Under the pieces are notes generated by a model. The model saw nothing but the letters and a program-made list of their open reading frames with translations, did not search any database and had not been told where the DNA came from. 64,000 nt of DNA from Myxococcus guangdongensis (GTDB lineage: Bacteria; Myxococcota; Myxococcia; Myxococcales; Myxococcaceae): assembly GCF_024198255.1 (NCBI RefSeq), contig NZ_JAJVKW010000002.1, positions 620,001-684,000 on the forward strand, in the 5' to 3' direction. How positions within the stretch are numbered: the first letter of the stretch is position 1; every line of letters begins with the position of its first letter. Positions 50,616 to 60,149 of this stretch are shown one piece after another. A program made the position numbers and the translations under genes.

Positions 50616-53108
50616 CTACAGCTTCAGCCGCCGCAGCCTCAGCGCGTTGGCGATGACCGACACCGAGGACAAGCTCATCGCCGCGCTGGCGAAGATGGGG
50701 CTGAGCAGCAGGCCGAAGAAGGGGTACAGCACCCCCGCCGCCAGGGGGACTCCCAGGAGGTTGTAGATGAAGGCGAAGAAGAGGTTCTGCCGGATGTTGC
50801 GCAGCGCCCCCTGACTCAGCCGCCGCGCCCGGACGATACCCCTCAGGTCCCCCTTCACCAGGGTGACGCCCGCGCTCTCCATCGCGATGTCCGTCCCCGT
50901 CCCCATCGCGATGCCCACATCCGCCTGGGCCAGCGCTGGCGCGTCGTTGACCCCATCCCCCGCCATCGCCACCACGCGGCCCTCCTGCTGCAGCCGCTTC
51001 ACCACGTCCCCCTTCCCCTCCGGCAACACCCCCGCGATGACCTCCGAGATGCCCAGCCTGCGCGCCACCGCCTCCGCCGTCGTCTGACTGTCCCCCGTCA
51101 ACATCACCACGCGCAGGCCCTCCTGACGCAGCAGCGACAGCGCCTCCGGCGTCGACTCCTTCACCGGGTCCTCCACCCCGAGCAGCCCCGCCACGCGGCC
51201 CGACACCGCCACCAGCACCACCGTCTGCCCCTCCTGACGCAGCGACTCGGCCCGCGCCGTCAGCGCCGTGGCCTCCACGCCGCGCGCCGACATCAGCGCC
51301 GCGTTGCCCAGCGCCACCTCCACGCCGTCCACCCGCCCCACCACGCCCTTGCCCGTCTCCGAGCGGAAGTCCTCCACCGCCGTCAGCACCGCTCCGCGCG
51401 CCTGCGCGCCCGAGACAATCGCCTCCGCCAGCGGATGCTCGCTGCCCCGCTCCAGGCTCGCGGCGAGTCGGAGCAGCGTCGCCTCGTCGATGCCCTCCGA
51501 GGCCACCACCGACACCAGCCTCGGCTTGCCCTCGGTGAGCGTGCCCGTCTTGTCCACCACCAGCGTGTCCACCGCCTCCAGTCGCTCCAGCGCCGCCGCG
51601 TCACGGATGAGGACCCCCGCCTGCGCGCCCCGCCCCGTCCCCACCATGATGGACATGGGCGTGGCCAGCCCCAGCGCGCACGGGCACGCGATGATGAGCA
51701 CCGCCACCGCGTTCACCAGCGCGTGCGCCAGCCGGGGCTCCGGCCCCCACACCGCCCACACCACCGCCGTCACCACCGCCACCGCGATGACCACCGGCAC
51801 GAAGATGGCGGCCACCTTGTCCGCGAGCCGCTGGATGGGCGCTCGCGTGCGCTGCGCCTCGCTCACCCGCTGCACGATGCGCGACAGCAGCGTGTCCTTG
51901 CCCACGCGCTCGGCCTTCATCACCAGCGAGCCCGTCCCGTTCACCGTCCCGCCCGTCACCTTCTCCCCGCGCGACTTCTCCACCGGCAGCGACTCGCCCG
52001 TCACCATCGACTCGTCCACCGCGCTGGCGCCCTCCAGCACCTCGCCGTCCACCGGCACCTTCTCACCGGGCCGCACCCGCAGGCGGTCACCGGGGTGCAC
52101 GTGCGCGAGCGGCACGTCCTCCTCGTGCCCGTCCTCGCGAATCCGCCGCGCCACCGGAGGCGCCAGGCTCAACAGCGAGCGCAGCGCACCCGACGTCGCG
52201 TGACGCGCCCGCAGCTCCAGCACCTGCCCCAGCGCCACCAGGGTGACGATGACGGCGGCGGCCTCGAAGTACAGCGGCGCGGTGCCTCCGTGTCCCGTGC
52301 GCAGCCCGTGGGGCAGCAGGTCCGGGAAGAGCGTGGCGAAGACGCTGAAGACATACGCCGCGCCCGTGCCCAGGGCGATGAGCGTGAACATGTTCAGGTG
52401 CCGGTTCTTCACCGATGCCCAACCGCGCTGGAAGAAGGGCCAGCCGCCCCACAGCACCACCGGCGTGGCCAGCACGAGCTGCGCCCACGCGAGCACCGAC
52501 GCGGGCACCGCGTGCTGCACGGGCTGCCCCGGAATCATGTCCGACATCGCCAGCACCAGGAGCGGCACCGTGAGCCCCATGCCCACGAGGAAGCGCCGCC
52601 ACATGGACGTCAGCTCCGGGTCCGGCGTGTCCTCGGGCAGCACCGTGCGCGGCTCCAGCGCCATGCCGCAGATGGGGCAGCTCCCCGGTCCCTCGCGCAC
52701 CACCTCCGGATGCATGGGGCACACGTACTCGACGCGCGTCTCGGGGAGCGCGAGCGTCTCCGGCTCCAGCGCCATGCCGCACTTCGGGCAGGCCCCCGGG
52801 TGGTCCTGACGCACCTCCGGGTCCATGGGGCACACGTACATCGTCCCCGGCGCGGCGGGAGGCGGCGGCTCGGGCGCGTCCGCGGGTGGCGCGAGATAGC
52901 GCGCCGGGTCCGCGCGGAAGCGCTCACGGCACTTCGGGTTGCAGAAATGGAAGGTCCGCCCCTCGTGCTCCAGGCTGCCGCCCTTGGGAGCGCTCGGGTC
53001 CACCCTCATCCCGCAGACCGGGTCGATGGCGTGCGCCCCCTCGCTCGGGGGAGGAGGGGTCGAGGGGTGCGGGTGGGAGTGGGAGCCCGGGTGGGAGTGG
53101 CGATGCAT
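50616..53108 (-). CDS. copA: Copper-type P1B-ATPase with YHS and double metal-binding domains
   Basis: 830-residue exporting P-type ATPase. Its N-terminus is His-rich ([15 protein letters not shown]), then a YHS domain (about 27-72, DPVCGMRV ... FCNPKC), then two heavy-metal-binding domains, [22 protein letters not shown] (90-112) and [22 protein letters not shown] (128-149). The core has the membrane metal site CPC (475-477 in [13 protein letters not shown]), the TGES loop ([11 protein letters not shown]), the phosphorylated Asp519 in [17 protein letters not shown] and the C-terminal helix pair typical of P1B-1. No classical GMTCxxC domain is present. GGAG precedes the ATG. Copper(I) export is the likely role; silver is possible. 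Confidence 0.92.
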   Translation of the reverse strand: MHRHSHPGSHSHPHPSTPPPPSEGAHAIDPVCGMRVDPSAPKGGSLEHEGRTFHFCNPKCRERFRADPARYLAPPADAPEPPPPAAPGTMYVCPMDPEVRQDHPGACPKCGMALEPETLALPETRVEYVCPMHPEVVREGPGSCPICGMALEPRTVLPEDTPDPELTSMWRRFLVGMGLTVPLLVLAMSDMIPGQPVQHAVPASVLAWAQLVLATPVVLWGGWPFFQRGWASVKNRHLNMFTLIALGTGAAYVFSVFATLFPDLLPHGLRTGHGGTAPLYFEAAAVIVTLVALGQVLELRARHATSGALRSLLSLAPPVARRIREDGHEEDVPLAHVHPGDRLRVRPGEKVPVDGEVLEGASAVDESMVTGESLPVEKSRGEKVTGGTVNGTGSLVMKAERVGKDTLLSRIVQRVSEAQRTRAPIQRLADKVAAIFVPVVIAVAVVTAVVWAVWGPEPRLAHALVNAVAVLIIACPCALGLATPMSIMVGTGRGAQAGVLIRDAAALERLEAVDTLVVDKTGTLTEGKPRLVSVVASEGIDEATLLRLAASLERGSEHPLAEAIVSGAQARGAVLTAVEDFRSETGKGVVGRVDGVEVALGNAALMSARGVEATALTARAESLRQEGQTVVLVAVSGRVAGLLGVEDPVKESTPEALSLLRQEGLRVVMLTGDSQTTAEAVARRLGISEVIAGVLPEGKGDVVKRLQQEGRVVAMAGDGVNDAPALAQADVGIAMGTGTDIAMESAGVTLVKGDLRGIVRARRLSQGALRNIRQNLFFAFIYNLLGVPLAAGVLYPFFGLLLSPIFASAAMSLSSVSVIANALRLRRLKL

Positions 53109-53163
53109 GGTGCGTCTCCTTTCCCCCGGGCCAACGAGACACCCGGCGGACTCTTACAGGTCA

Positions 53164-53191
53164 TCTCCATGAACATCGCGGTCCATGGAGA
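53164..53191. promoter_or_regulatory. Inverted repeat between lipoprotein end and copA start
   Basis: Perfect 8-bp inverted repeat TCTCCATG (53164-53171) / CATGGAGA (53184-53191) with a 12-base spacer, extended by GTC/GAC after one mismatch. It lies 27 bases after the stop of the large lipoprotein gene and 56 bases before the copA start, so it is either a terminator or a copA operator. Confidence 0.4.
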
Positions 53192-53218
53192 CGACTGCCG
53201 CCGGGCGAGCAGGCGCAC

Positions 53219-56200
53219 CTAGAGGTTGGGGAGCCCCACGCCCTGGGTCCGCAGGGCCCAGTCCACCGCGGAGTCGCTGTCCTCCACCCGGACCCGGGTC
53301 AGGGACTGCGTCGCGCCCCCGGTGCCGAAGAGCGGCCCGATGTTGGCGCTGATATCCCAGAGCCTGGGGGAGGACGCGGAGGTGCACCGTACCCCTCCAC
53401 ACGAGGCGGGCAGCCAGCCCTGCTCGTCCTGGAGCGCGTGGGCCTCGGCCTCGAAGCCCACCCGGCTGAAGCCAGGGCGGTGGAGGATGAGACCGTCCTG
53501 GAGGTTTCCGAACGAGTCCGTCAGCCGCAGCACCGCCTCCTCACCCTCCACGGTGAACTCGTTCGAGCCTCGCACATCCCATGCGGAGTCATGGGCGAGC
53601 GCATGGGTGCTGCTGGGTACCTCGTCCTTGCGGCTCACCTCGGAGCGGGGCAGCAGCTTGGGGTAGAACCCCTCCTCGACGAGGTGCACGACGACGATGT
53701 CCCCCACCGCCACGTCCACGTCGGGGAGCGTGGCGACGGGGGTCGCCACGTGGCCCTTCCACAACGCGAGGTTCGTCATGGGGCCTGCCTGGAGGACCTC
53801 CAGCTCCACGCGGGCCACCGCGCCACTCGACCTGCTGGGGTCTATCTCCGACAGACGCAGCCGCGCCGGCGTGGCGTAACCCCGGAAGGCGTAGGTATTG
53901 GACGGCGAGCGCACAGGAGCCCCCAGCCGGTCCGTCAGCGTCTCGGAGACCGTCACGCGGTAGTGCCCACGAGACGCCTGGGTCGACGTCTGGAGCCGGA
54001 CCTCCATCGGGCCATGGAGCGTCGCGCCGGTGACGAGCAGGCCCGGGATGGAGAACTGGCCGCCGGCGCTGTCCAGGCTGCTCGCATCGATGCGCCGGTC
54101 GAAGCGCACCTGGACCTGTGAGCCATCCAGCGCCTGGGCGAACAGCACGCGAGGCAGGGGGCACACCACCGAGTCCAGCAGCTCCCACTTCCACACGGTG
54201 AGGTAGGCGGCGCCAGACCGCCACAGCGGCGTGGTGATGGACACCGTGCAGCCCGGGGTCAGCTCGGGGCCCAGCGCCAGCTCCGGCATCCGCAGCTTCT
54301 GGGAGTAGCTGCTGGTGGAGCTCGAGGGGACCCCCGAGGTCACCAGGCGCGTCGAGGAGAAGCCGGTCCCCACGCCGTCGCTGGCGAACGCCTCGATGAG
54401 CTGTCCGCGGATGGAGACGAGCTCTGCTTCATACGAATCACTGTTCGATGGCAGGTTGATGCCGCTCACCTCCTGCGCCAGCACCTTCATGGGATACCCG
54501 CTCCCGAGCACCGCGAAGCTCGCGACGTCGATGGTCGCGATGTCCATCGTTCCCAAGCGCACCTGGGTCACCAGGACGCGCACCCGGTCTCCCGCCACGG
54601 GGGCGGGGGCGAGCGACGCCAGGGGCACCTCCACGAACACTGCGGGCCCCACCTTCTCGGCCTGGAGGAAGAAGCCCTCGGGCTCCAGCCGCGTCGTCCC
54701 GACGGCCGGCTTGACGTAGGTGATGAAGGCCCCGTCGACGAGCCGGGGCTGGCCGGCGCTCGGGGGCGACGTCCGCAGGGAGGCCAGCTGGGCCGAGGCC
54801 AGGGTGCTCGCGTCCAGGTTGTAGGTCTCCCGGCGCGTGGCCTCCACGTTGCCCGCCTCGTCCACCGACGCGAAGCGCACCGTGGTGGTCTGCCCCACGG
54901 GGATGGGCCCCACGTAGTACGGCGAGCTGCTCGTGGGCTCGGTGCCGTCGACCGTGTAGCGCGTCTCGGCGCACCCGCTCCCGACATCCTGACAGGCGAG
55001 GCGCACGAAGAGGGGGCCCTCGAAGGTGCCCCCCGGCGGCTCGACCTGGGTCTTCGGGACGTCCATGTCGAAGACGTACTCCGCCTGACGCGGCGCCTCC
55101 CATTGGCCCAGGGCATCCACGGAGCGGAAGCGCAGGCGCGTGGTGGTGGCGAGGGAGATGGGCCCCGAATACGTGAAGCCGTTGCTCTCGGTGGGTTCGC
55201 TGCCGTCGAGCGTGTAGCGGGTGCTCGAACAACCGATGCCCTCGCCATCGCCGCAGACGAGCGTCACGGGCTGCGCCTCACGGAACAGACCGCCCGCGGG
55301 GCTGGCCACGGTGGTGGGCGCCGTCGTGTCCAGCCTGAAGACATACTGCTCGAGCATGAACTCGCTGGAGTTGTCCGCGCCATCCACCGCGAAGAACCTC
55401 AACATCGTGTCCTTCGACAGGTCGAGGGGCCGCGTGTAGCGCGGGGAGAAACTGTGCGGCCAGGAGCCGTCCACCGTGTAGTAGATGTGAGCGCAGTCCG
55501 AGCCCCCCGTGTCCTCGCACGTCAGCGTCACCGTCTGGGGGGTGAAGAAGGTTCCGCCCCGGGGCGCCACGGAGACCGTCGGCTTCGTCCGGTCGATGAG
55601 GAACGTCACCATCTGCACGGGGCCCGCGTGGCCCACCGCGTCCACCGAGTAGAACCTCAACACCCCGCTCGACACCACCGCGGTCTGCCCCGTGACTCGC
55701 TGGTACGGGGGCACGGGCGCGCTCGCGTCGGCCGCGAACGAGACGTAGGTGGAAGCACAGCCCGAGCCCTCACTGCCATCATTGCAGTACAGGTACACCG
55801 TCGTGCCGCCATTGAACGTCCCTCCCGCGGGGCTCGCCTGGGTGACGGGCGGCGCGGTGTCGACGACGAAGGGGAAGGACAAGGGGGTCTCCTGATTCCC
55901 CGCGACGTCCACGGAGAAGAACCTCACGCGCGTCGGGGATTCGATGAGGAGCGGGCGTTCATAGACGGGGGAGCTCGTCGTCGGCGCCGTCCCGTCCCGC
56001 GTGTAGTGGATTCGAGCGCAGCCGCCGCCGCCCGTGTCACTGCACGAGAGCGTGACGTGGATGGGCTCACCGTAGGAGCCCCACGGCGGTGACGCCGTCG
56101 TGACAGGGGGCTTCGTGTCCACGACGAACTGCTCATCCCCTGGCTTGGACAGGTGGCCCGCCCGGTCCACGGCGAGGAAGCGCACCCGCAGGGTCCCGGA

Positions 56201-56830
56201 CCCCGGCAGCGACAGCGGCGAGGAGTAGCGGAGGGATGCGGTCGAAGGCGCGGAGCCATCCCGCGTGAAGTAGATGGCGACACAGCCGGAGCCGGCGCCG
56301 TCATCACAGCTCAGCGTGACGGTGCGGTCGTTGCCATACGCACCCGAGCGAGGGGTCGAGGACACCGTGGGCGGCTGCGCATCAATCACATACTCCGCCG
56401 AGCGGGCCTCCTCGGCGTTGCCCGCGCGGTCCACGGAGAGGACCCGCAGCCTCGCGGTGGTCTCGAGGCGCAAGGCCGCCGTGTACCGGGGCGAGCTCGC
56501 CGTCGGAGCGCTGCCATCCAGCGTGTAGTAGGTGGCCTCGCAGCCCACTCCGGAGCCGTCGTCACAGGTGAGCACCACCGTGGTCGGCCCCTTGAAGAGC
56601 CCGCCCACGGGAGCGAAGGCCGTGGTGGGAGGCGTCGTGTCCGGCGTCGGTGGAGGCCCACCATCCGGACCCGCGTCCGGGCCTGCATCCAGGCCGCCAC
56701 CCCCACCGCCATCCTCACGCCCTCCGCCACCAGGCCCACCTCCCCCACCTCCACAGGCGCTCACCACCATCAGCAGCGTGAGGACGCCAAGGAGCCGAGG
56801 GGCCCGGAACCGGGATGAATGCCGTGACAT
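53219..56830 (-). CDS. Large lipoprotein with seven chitobiase-like repeats
   Basis: 1203-residue exported lipoprotein. The ATG at 56830 with AGGAG upstream starts a signal peptide ending in the lipobox MVVSAC (about residue 26), followed by Gly/Asp/Pro-rich spacer. From about residue 65 to 640 there are seven repeats of 85 residues of the chitobiase C-terminal (CHB_HEX_C_1) type, each with a Cys pair (VVLTCDDGSGVGC) and a YTLDGSAPTASSPRY-like motif, ending in VDRAGN. The following part has a beta-rich, OB-like segment, a SwmB-like Ig segment (VLFAQALDGSQVQVRFDRRID) and a lamin-tail-like C-terminus (LRLSEIDPSRSSGAVARVELEVL). It is probably a surface protein with carbohydrate- or matrix-binding repeats. 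No enzyme core is seen. Confidence 0.82.
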   Translation of the reverse strand: MSRHSSRFRAPRLLGVLTLLMVVSACGGGGGGPGGGGREDGGGGGGLDAGPDAGPDGGPPPTPDTTPPTTAFAPVGGLFKGPTTVVLTCDDGSGVGCEATYYTLDGSAPTASSPRYTAALRLETTARLRVLSVDRAGNAEEARSAEYVIDAQPPTVSSTPRSGAYGNDRTVTLSCDDGAGSGCVAIYFTRDGSAPSTASLRYSSPLSLPGSGTLRVRFLAVDRAGHLSKPGDEQFVVDTKPPVTTASPPWGSYGEPIHVTLSCSDTGGGGCARIHYTRDGTAPTTSSPVYERPLLIESPTRVRFFSVDVAGNQETPLSFPFVVDTAPPVTQASPAGGTFNGGTTVYLYCNDGSEGSGCASTYVSFAADASAPVPPYQRVTGQTAVVSSGVLRFYSVDAVGHAGPVQMVTFLIDRTKPTVSVAPRGGTFFTPQTVTLTCEDTGGSDCAHIYYTVDGSWPHSFSPRYTRPLDLSKDTMLRFFAVDGADNSSEFMLEQYVFRLDTTAPTTVASPAGGLFREAQPVTLVCGDGEGIGCSSTRYTLDGSEPTESNGFTYSGPISLATTTRLRFRSVDALGQWEAPRQAEYVFDMDVPKTQVEPPGGTFEGPLFVRLACQDVGSGCAETRYTVDGTEPTSSSPYYVGPIPVGQTTTVRFASVDEAGNVEATRRETYNLDASTLASAQLASLRTSPPSAGQPRLVDGAFITYVKPAVGTTRLEPEGFFLQAEKVGPAVFVEVPLASLAPAPVAGDRVRVLVTQVRLGTMDIATIDVASFAVLGSGYPMKVLAQEVSGINLPSNSDSYEAELVSIRGQLIEAFASDGVGTGFSSTRLVTSGVPSSSTSSYSQKLRMPELALGPELTPGCTVSITTPLWRSGAAYLTVWKWELLDSVVCPLPRVLFAQALDGSQVQVRFDRRIDASSLDSAGGQFSIPGLLVTGATLHGPMEVRLQTSTQASRGHYRVTVSETLTDRLGAPVRSPSNTYAFRGYATPARLRLSEIDPSRSSGAVARVELEVLQAGPMTNLALWKGHVATPVATLPDVDVAVGDIVVVHLVEEGFYPKLLPRSEVSRKDEVPSSTHALAHDSAWDVRGSNEFTVEGEEAVLRLTDSFGNLQDGLILHRPGFSRVGFEAEAHALQDEQGWLPASCGGVRCTSASSPRLWDISANIGPLFGTGGATQSLTRVRVEDSDSAVDWALRTQGVGLPNL

Positions 56831-57005
56831 CGAAGCTCCTGAAGGAATGGGACCGCGCTCGAGGGCGAGCGCCGCGCGGGAGCTGGGACAGACAGACGCT
56901 CCGCGCGCAGTCCTAGCAGGCCCCCCTCGGGAGAGCCAAGACTTCACGGTTTGCCTTCAAGGACAGACTCCTTGCGCCTCCAAAGGCATCCCATCCACCC
57001 GCGAG

Positions 57006-57017
57006 CGCGGTACCGCG
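57006..57017. repeat. 12-bp palindrome after GIY-YIG gene
   Basis: Perfect palindrome CGCGGTACCGCG in the gap between the GIY-YIG gene and the large lipoprotein gene, about 50 bases after the GIY-YIG stop and 180 bases before the lipoprotein start. No other structure was recognised in this 234-bp gap. Confidence 0.3.
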
Positions 57018-57064
57018 GCGAGCGCCCGGGGAGTCGAGCGCGTGCCGCGCCTGCCCTTCCGTGC

Positions 57065-58039
57065 CTACTTGGGTGGCGCGTTGTAGCCCGCGTCGCCGTA
57101 AGGCTTCAGGCGGTCCAGCCACAGGTGCTCCAGCACGCGCAGCTCCTCGTTGAGGTCCACGCCGGGCTCCTTGGGCGGCTCGAGCACGTCGAGCACCTCG
57201 AAGGTGAACTTCTCCGCGCCGTGGCGCTTCCAGTCCTCGAGCAGCGCGGGGATGCGCGGCATGTTCATGGTCAGCTCGAAGCGGATGCGGTTGAGCATGC
57301 CCGGGACGTTGAGTGACGAGCCCACCAGCACCTTGCCGTTGGCGTGGTTGCGCACGGCGAACACGCCCATCTCGGGAGGGTTCTCCTTGTACTCGCGCTT
57401 GAGGTCCGAGCGACGGGCCCGGCTTCCGTTGGCTTCAGGGGACGACATGGGCGACTTCCTCGTGGGGTGGGTGGGGATTTCGCGGCAGCGCTGGAGCAGG
57501 CGCTGCTCGAGCCGCGCGTGGGCGTGGACATCGCGAGGCGCGAGCCAGTCCGGCCCCGCGCGCGCCCAGTCCGGGTCCGCCGGGTCCAGACCGAGCAGGC
57601 CCAGCAGCCCAGGCTCGCAGATGAAGAACTGTTCGCGGTAGGGGAAGAGGTGGCCCCCGAACTCGCGCAGCGACGCGACGGCCTCCTCGTAGGTGGTGAA
57701 CCAGCGGTTGAGGTATGTCCCGCCGGTGCGGGAGAGCAGTCGCTCGAAGTCGACCTGGGGCGCGTCGCGCGCCTCCAGCGCCTGCTTCAAGTCGCTCCAG
57801 GTGGCGTGGCCCTGCTCCCTCGCGATGACGGCGAGCGCGTGCTTGCGCTGGATGGCGTCACGGCGCGCGAGCACCTCGCCCAAAGACAGGCTGGCGAAGC
57901 CCGGCAGCACGCGCAGCCGCTCCGCCGCGCGCGAGGCCTTCGCGGTGTCGGACGCGACGAGCGCCTTGAGCAGGAGCGACGCGCGGACCTTGCACTCTTG
58001 GAGGGAGAGGGGCTCGGCGGTGTCTGCAACGGTTCCCAT
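57065..58039 (-). CDS. Fused N-terminal domain plus GIY-YIG nuclease domain
   Basis: 324-residue protein. Residues 1-190 are a soluble helical domain (RKHALAVIAREQGHATWSDLKQALEARD, then FPYREQFFICEPGLLGLLGLDPADPDWARAGPDW) of a kind found in several myxobacterial proteins; its function is unknown. Residues 198-324 form a GIY-YIG nuclease-like domain (MGVFAVRNHANGKVLVG, FELTMNMPRIPALLEDWKRHG, EELRVLEHLWLDRL) with GVF and LVG in the place of GIY and YIG. An internal ATG at 57448 with a strong GAGGAAG seven bases upstream begins MSSPEANG, so the second half is probably also made alone, as it is in many relatives. AGGGA precedes the outer ATG. Confidence 0.75.
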   Translation of the reverse strand: MGTVADTAEPLSLQECKVRASLLLKALVASDTAKASRAAERLRVLPGFASLSLGEVLARRDAIQRKHALAVIAREQGHATWSDLKQALEARDAPQVDFERLLSRTGGTYLNRWFTTYEEAVASLREFGGHLFPYREQFFICEPGLLGLLGLDPADPDWARAGPDWLAPRDVHAHARLEQRLLQRCREIPTHPTRKSPMSSPEANGSRARRSDLKREYKENPPEMGVFAVRNHANGKVLVGSSLNVPGMLNRIRFELTMNMPRIPALLEDWKRHGAEKFTFEVLDVLEPPKEPGVDLNEELRVLEHLWLDRLKPYGDAGYNAPPK

Positions 58040-58242
58040 GAGAAGTCCCTGAACGGCGGCCCCACCCGTGTCATGGGCCGTGGAAGGAACTCATCGGAAA
58101 CTGTCGGACCTGCCGGATGAAGCGAGGGTGACGTCGTCTTTTCGGGCAGGCGCCCCTCGGCACCTGCGAAAGAGTTAACGGCGCACCCGCGACTTCGGCA
58201 AGCGCTTTCTCGCCGGGCCCGAGCGCCCCGCCCGCCGCCTGC

Positions 58243-58818
58243 TCAGGAGCGCGCCTTGCACGAACAGTCCAGGCAGCCGTGGGAGGCGCAGGTGCCGCAG
58301 CTGCGCTCGAGCTGCTTCTTGAGGGCCTGTCGCGCGCGGTGCAGGCGCACGCCCGCGTTGTTGGGGGTGATTCCCGCCTCCCACGCCACGTCCAGCACGG
58401 AGCGCTCCTCCAGGTCCACCTCGCGGACCATCTGGGCGTACTCGGGCTTGAGGGTGGGCAACAGCTCGCCCACGCACGCGCAGACGGCCTGCTTGAGCTC
58501 GGGGTCCTCGGAGGGCTCCTCGGCGCCGAGCGCCTCGCGTGCCAGCGCACGGCCCTCCACCTGCTGATGGCGGTAGTGGTCCACCAGCGCGTTGCGCAGC
58601 AGCCGGTAGAACCACGTCACCGCGCCCTCGTCGTCGTCGAGGACACGCTGGCTCTCCAGCGACTTCACGAAGGCGGACTGGAGAATCTCCTCCGCCGTCG
58701 CGCGGTTGCCCACGCGCCGCTCCACGAAGGCGAGGAACTGGCGATGGTTCTCCACCAGCGCCCGCGTCACCGCGTCGCCCTCCTCGCGCATCGCCTCGGT
58801 GTTCTCGGACGCACTCAC
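58243..58818 (-). CDS. CorE-like metal-responsive ECF sigma factor
   Basis: 191-residue extracytoplasmic-function sigma factor. Region 2 (about 20-85) and region 4 (about 115-172, SVLDVAWEAGITPNNAGVRLHRARQALKKQL) are complete. The linker has a CxC motif (AVCACVG, C113/C115), and the C-terminus is a Cys-rich domain CGTCASHGCLDCSC (C174, C177, C182, C185, C187). CorE of Myxococcus xanthus is a copper-dependent sigma factor with just this CxC plus Cys-rich tail and no anti-sigma factor; CorE2 answers zinc and cadmium. The gene overlaps the end of the cupredoxin lipoprotein gene by 4 bp and is the last member of the RND efflux operon, so it likely turns on its own operon when metal binds. Confidence 0.85.
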   Translation of the reverse strand: MSASENTEAMREEGDAVTRALVENHRQFLAFVERRVGNRATAEEILQSAFVKSLESQRVLDDDEGAVTWFYRLLRNALVDHYRHQQVEGRALAREALGAEEPSEDPELKQAVCACVGELLPTLKPEYAQMVREVDLEERSVLDVAWEAGITPNNAGVRLHRARQALKKQLERSCGTCASHGCLDCSCKARS

Positions 58819-60113
58819 TTCACCACCAGCTGGCCCTTCATCATCTGCATGCCGCAGGTGAACTCGAACGTGCCGACCTTGTCCGGCACGAAGGACACCA
58901 CGGTCTCCGTCAGGCCGGGCAGCGGGCGCTGGATGCCGAAGTCGGGGATGAGCAGCTCGTCGCCGCAGCCGCCCGAGTCCTTGCGCACGAAGCGCAGCCG
59001 CGCGGGCACGCCCTGCTTCAGCGGCACCTCGCTCGGCTGATAGCCGCCCTGCACCGTGATCGTCACCTCCTGCACCGCGTCGCCGCCCGTCGCCTGGGGC
59101 TTCGCGTCGGCCTTCGGCGCGTCCGTGGGCGTCAGCAGGAAGCCGATGAAGTACTCCGCGTCCTCGGGCATCGGCAGACGCACCGTCACCTCCCGCTCCA
59201 CGTCCGAGGGAGGCAGCGCACCGCTCAGGTACGCGCCGCCCGCCTCGGGCACCAGCGGCGCGGACGCGCCCGTCACCTCCACCACGCCCTTGCGTCCCAC
59301 GAGCGGCAGCGGCTGACGGAAGGCATCCGTCACCCAGACCCGCACCTCACCGGAGCGCAGGGACAGCACCTCCAGATGCGTGTCGCCGCTCATCGCCACG
59401 ACGCCGCCGTGGAAGGGCGTGTGGTCGTGCTCCAGCGCCACCGCCTCGGCCACCACGCGCCCCTCCGCCTCGGTGCCCTTCACGTGCACGCGCTGCCCCA
59501 CGCGCGTGCTCAACAGGCTCTTCGCGTCCTGCCCCGGGGCGGCGAACACCCGCGTGGTGACGCCGCCATCTCGGACCAATGAGTACACGCCGCCCTGCTT
59601 CGCGCAGTCCGCCGCGCTCAGGCCCTCGGAAGGAGCCGCGGGACACGGCGCCACACGCAGCGTCCCCACGAGCCCACCACCGTGTCCATTCGCCTCCAGG
59701 TGCGCTGAGAAGCGCGCGACCTCTGGCTTCCCGTCCTTCACCACCGTCACCACCATGGCCAGGTGCTCATCACCGTGCTCGGGCCCCTGCCCCACCAGAT
59801 GGTCGCCCGAGGGCGTCAGCGTGACGTCCGGATGGCCACCCTTGGCGACCTTCACCGAGCCCGTGGCGCCCTCCACCGGACGCGGCGCGAGCGACGCATC
59901 GAGCAGGTACACGCGATAACCACCGGCCCGCGTCGTCACCAACTCCAGGTGGCCCCGGGGCGTGGACTCCACCAACCCACCGTGGGGCGCGGCATGCGCA
60001 TGCGGTGCTTCCTCGACGTGGGAGCGCGCGGCGACAGGCGCCGGTGGCTCCTTCTTGCTGCATGCGGCCACCAGCCCCGCCGCCACCATCACCGCGATGA
60101 ATCCGTGTCTCAT
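58815..60113 (-). CDS. Periplasmic lipoprotein with cupredoxin domain
   Basis: 432-residue lipoprotein (lipobox LVAAC). Two related units rich in His and Gly occur at about 40-130 (HAAPHGGLVESTPRGHLELV, YRVYLLDASLAPRPVEGATG) and 230-320 (HTPFHGGVVAMSGDTHLEVL, VRVWVTDAFRQPLPLVGRKG), each opening with an HGG motif as in RND-associated metal-binding proteins. A C-terminal cupredoxin-like domain (about 345-432) has GYQPSEVPLKQGVPARLRF, SGGCGDELLIPDFG and EFTCGMQMMKG, with Cys, Met and His copper ligands. It is expected to carry copper or another metal to the RND adaptor. The ATG at 60113 has GAGGAG upstream. It lies between the pump and the sigma factor genes. Confidence 0.78.
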   Translation of the reverse strand: MRHGFIAVMVAAGLVAACSKKEPPAPVAARSHVEEAPHAHAAPHGGLVESTPRGHLELVTTRAGGYRVYLLDASLAPRPVEGATGSVKVAKGGHPDVTLTPSGDHLVGQGPEHGDEHLAMVVTVVKDGKPEVARFSAHLEANGHGGGLVGTLRVAPCPAAPSEGLSAADCAKQGGVYSLVRDGGVTTRVFAAPGQDAKSLLSTRVGQRVHVKGTEAEGRVVAEAVALEHDHTPFHGGVVAMSGDTHLEVLSLRSGEVRVWVTDAFRQPLPLVGRKGVVEVTGASAPLVPEAGGAYLSGALPPSDVEREVTVRLPMPEDAEYFIGFLLTPTDAPKADAKPQATGGDAVQEVTITVQGGYQPSEVPLKQGVPARLRFVRKDSGGCGDELLIPDFGIQRPLPGLTETVVSFVPDKVGTFEFTCGMQMMKGQLVVK

Positions 60114-60149
60114 CTCTCTCCTCAATCCAGATGCGGACCCGCGAGGGCC

